NCBI GenBank assembly: GCA_951804985.1
Contig: OX638130.1
Location: 114,713,593-114,777,592 of the forward strand
Source: Dryomyza anilis
Lineage: Eukaryota > Arthropoda > Insecta > Diptera > Dryomyzidae
Reading direction: 5' to 3'
Length of the DNA: 64,000 nt
Made by a program: the position numbers and the translations under genes. The notes below the pieces were generated by a model, which did not search any database, was not told where the DNA came from, and saw only the letters and a list, made by a program, of their open reading frames with translations. This document shows positions 57,161 to 64,000 of this stretch, piece after piece (the first letter of the stretch is position 1; every line of letters starts with the position of its first letter).

Positions 57161-57940
57161 GCATTTTGTTATTTTTTGAGTCCCCTGAATTATTGACATC
57201 GATGAACCAAACACCTTGCATAAAGTACACAGAAAAAAAATGTACATCATATTGATGAATTCCGTTCTTCAAACCATGATTCATTGCATTGAAGAATCAT
57301 TCATAATATTAATGACTAACGCCATTATTGTTATGAATGCTATCATAAATATGAAGAACGCTTGGTAACTGTCGAAAAGGTGTTCTTCTATATGATAAAC
57401 TGTATGTGAAGAATACGTTTCATTAATGAACGAAAATATAAAACACAACATATATGTTGTTCATATTAAAGAACACTGTTCATTAAACCAAATTTCTATT
57501 AAAACATTTTTTTTGCGTTAATTTTTTGCCGTACTTCTCAGTTCTCAAGTAGTTCTTATATGTTATTTCTCATATAATGCTTGCTCGACATGCATAAATT
57601 AGTAAAATGGTTTATAATATATTTATAATTATAACTTGTTATTAATAAAAAATTATATTTATAAAAAATATATTTAAAAAAATATATATATATTTCGATT
57701 TTTTTTTTCGTTAAATTATTTTTTCGGACAAATTTTTATTTTCGAAAAATTTTGTTTTTGGACATTTTTTTTTCGGAAATTTTGTTTTTGTCTGAATTTT
57801 TTTTTGTCCGAATTTTTTTTTTCGGATATTTTTTTTTTATTTTTTTTTACTGTTATTTTTTTATTTTGTTATTTGTTTGAGTCATAGAATGACCCCCTGA
57901 ATTATTGAAATCGATAAACCAAACAACCTGTATAAAGTAT
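57161..57940 (+). repeat. ~75-bp direct repeats flanking a Family 5 copy
   Basis: 57161-57225 and 57856-57935 share TTTTGTTATTTTTTGAGT-like sequence, CCCCTGAATTATTGACATCGAT (two mismatches), AACCAAACA-CTTG and ATAAAGTA. The second copy has an insertion CATAGAATGA. Such long direct repeats are not target-site duplications; they suggest a tandem duplication of the site or an unequal exchange. Confidence 0.75.
57226..57850 (+). mobile_element. Family 5 element, copy lacking its right end
   Basis: From TACACAGAAAAAAAATGTAC it follows the 46453 copy closely for about 450 bp (GATGAATTCCGTT, GAAGAACGCTTGGTAACTGT, CTCGACATGCATAAATTAGT). It then becomes a T-rich tract with TTTTTCGGACAAATTTTT words and stops in poly-T near 57850. 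The right terminal segment is absent. Confidence 0.78.
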
Positions 57941-58490
57941 GCTGATTTTTATTACATACTCAGATTATCTAGTTTTTTAGTAGTCTTTTTTAGTAAAGAT
58001 TGCTATTTTTTAGTAACTTTTTAAAAATTAAAATTTATTTTTTATGGAAACTGTGTTGATGGCCATATTTTAAAAATTAGAACCGATGGAAAAAAGTTAG
58101 TAATTTTTATAGTTAGTTTTTACTATTCTCTGGATAACGCCAAATCATTTTATTGTTTATCATTAAAACCTAAAAAGAAACATTTTATTAAAAAAAAAAA
58201 TTGTCTAAAAAAATCAAAATTTACCGAGTTTAAAGCGAATTTTCTTAAAAACTTTTGGGAATATTATTATTTAATAGTATTTTAAAATAAATCTTGATAA
58301 TTATCTGAAAAATTACGTTAACATTATTTGGGACAACCCACTTTCTAAAGTACTGTATTTTTTTTATTATAAGAAATGACTGGAAAGGGCTAAAAATTCG
58401 AATGCAATTTTCTTAAAAACGTTTTGCAATAGAAAAAAACTGAGTATGCAGTTAAAATCGGCAGCCACGAATAACATAAATTTGATGTAT

Positions 58491-58898
58491 GCACCCAGAA
58501 AAAATCCCTCAAATCCCATTAAAATTGGTCAATAGGACAATTATTGATTTAATAGTATACAAAAAATAAATATTTTCATATAAACTCAATGGCAATGTCA
58601 TGGTATTTCCTAGTATTTAATGGTATTTTCCGATTAAAATAATAATTTATCCTATTGACTATTTTTAATAGTAAAAAACTATTATTTATATAGTATTTTT
58701 TCTGGACAATTATTGATTTTTTGTGGACAATTATTGATTTAATAGTATACAAAAAATAATCTTTTCATATAAACTCAATGGCAATGTCATGGAATTTTTA
58801 GTATTTAATGGTATTTTCCAATTAAAATAATAATTTATTCTATTTACAATTTTTAATAGTAAAAAACAATTATATATATAGTATTTTTTTCTGGATGT
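58491..58898 (-). mobile_element. Two tandem MITE Family 2 copies
   Basis: Copy one is 58491-58705 and copy two about 58706-58898, both reversed relative to the other copies. Both contain ATAAACTCAATGGCAATGTC and GTATTTAATGGTATTTTCC. The first starts GCACCCAGAAAAAAT; the second lacks this end and begins directly with GGACAATTATTGATTT, so they share one outer end and look like a head-to-tail dimer. Confidence 0.8.
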
Positions 58899-61767
58899 GG
58901 CATGAACATTTTTTTCTAGTTTTATTGAGTAATGTATTTATTGGCTGGCTATCGATTTAAATCAAATCGAAATTTTAATTCCATCGAGATTCTTGTTAGC
59001 TTTTTTAGTATTTTGAGTTTTCAATAGAAAATAAAAGTTGTTCTTTTAATTCAAGTTCAATTATGAACAAATTTACTAATTAAAATTACTAATTTAAAAT
59101 TCGATCGAATGTTAATTTCAGAACATTACACGAAGCAATATTTGTAGCACTGGAATAATGAAATTTGTGCAGTCCACAACAGCAACCAATTGTTGGTCTG
59201 TTTGCGGTCGGTCTGTTGCTGCATTGAAGCGGCAGGCAGCAGCAATTTAATAACAATCAAAGCAATATTTGAGTTTGTTTTGTGATTTATATTACAAATA
59301 CTATGTTATAAATCATTTATATGATTTTGATTATATTCCATACAATTGAAATTAATTTTATACTTTTTAGAATATTATATTTTATGTTTTTTATAGTATT
59401 ATATTTATATATTATTAGTTTTATTGAGAGCATATATTAATAAATAAAAATTTAAACAAAAACATTTTTAAAATGTTAAAAATTACATTAAATTTTTTTT
59501 GTCATTTTGATTTTGTGTTAATTCATAACATTATCTGTTAGCAGCATGGTACAAAAAATAATAAATGACTTAAGTCGATTTATTTTGGACTTTTTTTTTT
59601 GCTCATCTAAAGCATTTATCAATTTGTAATTTTTTGAAAAATGTCTGCCATTCAACAAAGCGACAAATTCTGTAAAAGATTCTCTGCGACAGCAGCATAA
59701 AAATCTTTGGGGGGGGGGGCGGTTGCTCTGTTGTAACAGTGGAACGGTACATGGTATGTGATACAGCGATGCAGTTGATGGCAGCAAAGTAAAATAATGA
59801 AATACGCAAAACGTGCCGTGCCGCACGTTGAAAAAGAAAGGAAAACCATTAAATTACGTCTACTTGGTAGACAAAATAAATTTACGAATATTTTTACACA
59901 GCTTTTTCTATGTTTTTTTTTGAAGAGTTAAAGTAGCGCGGATTTGCAGGATTTTCTCGTGTCTTCAGGACATTTAAAAGAGAAGAAATATAAGTTGAAA
60001 AAAAAAAACGTTCAATGACAAGGACGTCGACAACAATGATGAGATGCTGATGGCGTTTCTATAAACTCTGGCAAGTCTATAAAATTTCAAATCTAAGCCA
60101 TGATTTATAGACATGCTTCGCATTTTAATGTGTTTTACTTTATTATTTAATGGATTTTTAAGATGACAGAGATATTTTAAATGTTTATGTTTTTTAATTT
60201 TTTGGTGATTTTAGAGATTTTTACGATTTTAAAGATTTTATGATTTAGAGTATTTAGCAATTTGAATGGCGAATAATTTAATAAACATGGGTCTTATGTT
60301 TAAAGGGCATATTCCAAAAAGTAGCTAAAATACCAAAAATTTAGTGACACTGATCGGAAGTTTGTATTTTGTTCGGCATAATAATGAACCAATCAATCTC
60401 TTCTTTCCATTACAAATTAAAAAATAAAATAAAAATTAAAGAAATTTAATAATAAAAATTTTCATTTTAAAATAAAATTTTCATTTTAAAAATTAAAATT
60501 AAAATATATTGAAAACTAATTGATATATTTCTGTTTCTTTTTATATTGAAATTTGCCTTGACAATTAAAAGAAAAATTGGGTTTATTTTTTTTGGAAAAC
60601 TACTATCGTAAAGTGCAGTCTAAAATTTCGAATGCTATGGTTATAAAAAAAGTCAAAATTAGATAGTTTATTTTATGAATCATTCTATTCGGTTCATCAA
60701 TAGATTTTAGAAAAAAAAATTTCAACTATTTTTTCGGTTTTAAAAACACAATATTTGGTAAACTATGTGCGTTTTCTTGTTATATTTAAATTTATCTTGA
60801 ATTTATATAAATATTTATTCAAAAATGACAAATAAAATGTTTCAATTTTATACACGCTGCAAAAAAAATGACTCTCCCAAACATAATTTTGCAGGCATTA
60901 CATATATCGTTGGAGCATTATGCAAACAAAAGTATTAATTCATTGCCTAACATTATTATAATAATAGCCAAACATATTTATGTTTTCGTTCAAACATACT
61001 TATGTTCAGAATTAATAATTTTCGGCGTTATTGCAAACATAAATATGTTTGAATGCGAAAAATATTTTATTTACATGTAAACATATTTATGTTTACATTT
61101 TATTTTATTGTAAATAAAGTAAATTTAGTGCTAATGTCTTCTTTACGCAATATTAATTTTTTTTCCCATTTTTTAAATTACATTTTTTTATTTATATTAT
61201 ATAATTCTAAAATTACACTTTTATTTTTTTTATTACACATCTTTTATTTATACTTAATAACTTTATTTCCATCTATTGTTCCTATTTTGTGTTCAATGAA
61301 TTACGCATGAATTGTATATTCCACCAAAAAAAAAACTTTTGAACTATATGAAAAGTATTCATGTGAGTGTTACTGAGTGCTAAAAGTAGGCAGCGTTGTT
61401 ATTTAATTGTGATACCGTAATGTCATACATATAATCATAAAATTGCTATTATTTTTAAATTCGTTGTCACCCAGTAACAATAACGAATAACCAAATACAT
61501 ATAATTCAAAGAACTTTTTATTGACGTTGGGTGTGTTAAATAGCGGAAATATCAAACATATCTGATGAAAAACATATATTTTTTTACAGAAATATTAATA
61601 TAGTAAATTCATGTTAATCCTCGATTAAAGCAATTTATGTTTAAATATCATATAATAATATTTCAATCTGAACAAAATAATTATATATTTCAATTATAAT
61701 GTAATTAGATTTAACTCCTAATATTTATATGGTGATTTCAAATTACGTTATAATTGAAGGGCTTATT
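58899..61767. other. AT-rich intron sequence, no gene supported
   Basis: It contains an 11-base G run at about 59709-59719, unusual in this AT-rich sequence, and four to five copies of the near-palindrome AACATATTTATGTT between 60968 and 61096. Frames at 59.5-59.85 kb overlap in three frames of one strand without motifs. Confidence 0.5.
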
Positions 61768-62153
61768 GCAGTAACTTGATAAGCCACATTTTTTGAAAAA
61801 CGTCTTTCTTTGTCCATAGCATTGAGGAATAACATATTTACCTACACTCTAAAGGGTTTGGTGATTACTTCAAAAATGTTGCCACCAAACTCAAAAGTAA
61901 TGTTTTGGATTCATGGAATATCTAAAATATTTTGTGTATAAAGTTGATAAGCCACATCAATATTTACAATATAATTTCAAAATTAGTTGAAAACCTGAAT
62001 TCTGCTTAACATATTACCGATAATCAAGATATGACTTTTAGCACTAATTATTTATTGGTAGACAAATATAATAGGGCAATTAAAAATGTTCGAAAGTTAA
62101 AAACTAGTTAGCTATGATTTTTTAAAATTGTGTGGCTTATCAAGTTTATGCGC
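61768..62153 (+). repeat. Inverted-repeat segment with GATAAGCCAC
   Basis: TTGCAGTAACTTGATAAGCC (continuing ACATTTTTT) at the left and, inverted, TTGCGCATAAACTTGATAAG (continuing CCACACAATTTT) at the right. GATAAGCCAC also occurs at 61946, inverted at 62179, as GATAAACCAC inverted at 63772, and at 63840. It may be a miniature element or remains of several; only this locus was seen. Confidence 0.45.
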
Positions 62154-62262
62154 AAAAAATTAAATCACATTTTTTCGAGTGGCTTATCATTTTAATGGAT
62201 ACTAAAGTTTTATACCAAATCTGAACTGCGGCTATGAGAAATTTTTTCAAGGATATAGAATA

Positions 62263-63535
62263 AGGACTGCGTCGAATAAAATTGTCCGTTACATATCTTC
62301 CCATAATGTGCTATTGCAAGATTCAAATTAAAAAAATTTGATCATAGTAACTCTGAATTAAATGGCAGAAAATAATTTGTGTCAGTTATAGTCAATACAA
62401 AATTTATTTAACGCGAAAATGGCAAACGAAGTGGAAGTGCGAGAAAATATAATTAAAATTTTTCAAAAACAACCTAGTTGGTCTTTTAAAAAAAATGCCA
62501 AGGAGGTAGGGGCTAACCCTAAGACCATTTCTCGCGTTATCAACCGCTTTAAGGAAGACCTGAGTATTGATCGGAAGAAAGGTTCTGGTAAAAAAAGGCC
62601 CACATGATCTTGAAAAGTCGAAGAAGGTTGTGAATATTTTAATGAAAGATCCAAGCATATCCGGAAGGAAATTGGCGAGAAAGGCGGATTGCTCAGAATC
62701 TTTCGTGCGCAGGACTAAGAAAGAAGCTGGGCTGAAGACGTACAAGGTCCAAAAAGTTCCGGATAGAAATGACGTCAAGAATGAAACCACAAAACAACGA
62801 GCTAAAAAGCTGAACCAAGATTTTTTTTTAAATTGAGAAACCTTTGTTTTAGCGGACTTTTCTCAGCTACCTGGGCAGGAATTTTATACAGCCGATTCTC
62901 GAGGAAATGTCGCTGAAAAATTAAAATCAAAAAAATTACAAAATTCCCAAAGAAATTCCTTGTTTGGAGGCAATTTGCAGTTGTGGAAAAAGGAGCAGCT
63001 CATTCGTGACATCGGGTACAATTAATAGCGAAATATATGTGAAGGAATGCTTGCAAAAGAGATTGCTTCCATTTTTACGACAACATGAAGTGTCCACATT
63101 TTTTTGGCCTGACCTCGCTTCATGTCACTACAGCAAAACGGCCTTAGAGTGGATCCAACAAAATGCAGTGATTTTGGTGCCTAGAGAAGCCAATCCACCA
63201 AACTGTCCAGAACTCAGGCCGATTGAGAGATACTGGGCTTTAGTAAAAAGGGAGATGAAGACAACAAAAAAAGTGGCCAAAGACCTTCAAGACTTTAAAA
63301 GAAAGTGGTCTTCAGTAGCTGTGAGGGTGTCGGACACTACCATTACAACATTGATGGAAGGGGTTCCGGAAAAATTAAAACTTTTTATTAAAAAATATTA
63401 ATTTCTGTTTTTTTATATTTTTTTTTAATCTAAAAATAATTTGCAAAATAAAATATTTTATTCTATAAAAATTCGATTACTAGATTTCTAGATTTTTTCA
63501 TTTTTGTAGCGGACAATTTTATTCGACGCAGTCCT
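62263..63535 (+). mobile_element. Tc1/mariner-superfamily transposon (DD37E type), inactivated
   Basis: 1273 bp. Terminal inverted repeats are identical for 26 bp, starting AGGACTGCGTCGAATAAA and ending TTGTCCG; after one mismatch, TACA also matches. TA lies on both sides (62261-62262 and 63536-63537), the target duplication expected of this superfamily. The interior encodes one decayed transposase on the plus strand. A short A-rich tail with AATAAA words lies between its stop and the right repeat. The well-matched ends and full length suggest fairly recent arrival, within intron 1 of Tpst in the opposite orientation to the gene. Confidence 0.95.
62419..63401 (+). pseudogene. DD37E transposase pseudogene
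   Basis: The protein starts MANEVEVRENIIKIF with a first helix-turn-helix (NAKEVGANPKTISRVINRF). A basic linker follows, then a second helix-turn-helix (ISGRKLARKADCSESFVRR). The catalytic core has YTADSRGNVAEK, AICSCGKRSS, and FWPDLASCHYS followed after 37 residues by the Glu of PIERYW, so the spacing between the last two catalytic acids is 37. The frame changes near 62590 (after GSGKK), near 62935 (in an A run) and near 62967 (one G short after VW), and TGA interrupts at 62834-62836 just before ETFVLADF, where the first catalytic Asp would lie. It cannot make a working enzyme as read. Family lengths of about 330-345 residues fit the span. Confidence 0.93.
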
Positions 63536-63537
63536 TA

Positions 63538-64000
63538 AACATTTAAAATTGATGATGTTGATAGTCGTATGTTTTGGTCGCGTGTTTTGGACGCAACTTT
63601 AAATCAGTAGTTCCCTCTTTTATAACCATTATTGTTCTAGTAGATTATTTATTTCTGCAAAAATCTCTTCATATCTATTATCTGTTCATATTTACATAGA
63701 AATTAAATAATATTTATCTTCTATGGATTATCATGTTACTGCACAAAAACTGTGAATATATTTGGTCGAGTGTGGTTTATCATGTTTTTACACTACATAT
63801 TTATCGATTAATTCGTCTATTTAGTTTGAGCAATAACTTGATAAGCCACTTCATTTTTCAAACAAGCACTGTTTTCATGGTATTCCGATGATCTGTAGTC
63901 TCCCATCAAATCATAAATGATAGATGAAAACCTGCAAAATCTTTTGAAGATAACTAGAAACAGAAATCATTATTATCCTTATTTATAGGATTTTTTCAAA
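63538..64000. other. AT-rich sequence to window end
   Basis: It holds two of the six GATAAGCCAC-type words (63772 inverted, 63840 direct) and otherwise nothing I can support. Confidence 0.5.

Larger units (their letters stand above)
44531..64000 (-). other. Tpst intron 1 (partial, at least 19.5 kb)
   Basis: Everything above the CGQET exon on the minus strand is taken to be intron of Tpst, because the next upstream exon must carry the PAPS loop and none is visible. Long first introns are usual in large fly genomes. The interval holds tandem duplications, a SINE, fold-back elements, A- and T-rich arrays and a mariner-type transposon, annotated separately. Whether a different small gene is nested here cannot be excluded by eye. 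Confidence 0.7.

Noticed and set aside
62404..62790. 128-codon minus-strand frame opposite the transposase
   Set aside because: Antisense shadow of the plus-strand transposase, which has clear family motifs.

Overview
The window is eukaryotic, and the best reading is a large-genome higher fly (Diptera, probably Schizophora). It is strongly AT-rich. It carries one spliced gene with short GT-AG exons whose protein reads like a dipteran tyrosylprotein sulfotransferase. The rest is transposon remnants, tRNA-derived repeats and AT-rich tandem arrays. I cannot name the species.

The gene is on the minus strand. Five exons (44530-44290, 44008-43829, 43233-43097, 40238-40040 and 33773-33357) join in phase into 390 residues of tyrosylprotein sulfotransferase (Tpst). 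This Golgi enzyme moves sulfate from PAPS to tyrosines of secreted and membrane proteins. The N-terminal exon or exons (signal anchor and the PRSGTT PAPS-binding loop) are not in the window, so intron 1 runs past base 64000 and is at least 19.5 kb. The last exon encodes an Asn/Gln-rich tail.

Bases 1-33300 lie downstream of Tpst and show no convincing gene. They hold five blocks of one 19-bp AT-rich repeat family, all in the same orientation (1-860, 4890-6580, 7381-9300, 19801-21320, 22611-24838). They also hold a GTAC-rich degenerate array (25.6-27.5 kb), a GC-richer 61-bp tandem array (16.5-17.1 kb), a 260-bp triplication (2.3-3.1 kb), and several miniature inverted-repeat elements. One of these elements sits inside a fold-back element, and the intact opposite arm shows the duplicated TA target directly.

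The introns of Tpst hold the same kinds of material: more copies of the miniature element families, fold-back elements, a tRNA-Ala-derived SINE with target-site duplication (45293-45485), a 312-bp and a 412-bp tandem duplication, and an A-rich array (49.8-51.3 kb) mirrored by a T-rich array (53.3-54.8 kb). Near the right edge is a complete but inactivated Tc1/mariner-type DD37E transposon (62263-63535).

I found no evidence of a new biological system. The most informative signals are the shared 19-bp family spread over 25 kb, the nested insertion, the cleanly bounded SINE, and the purine-rich splice acceptor of the last Tpst exon. All family assignments come from reading motifs by eye.
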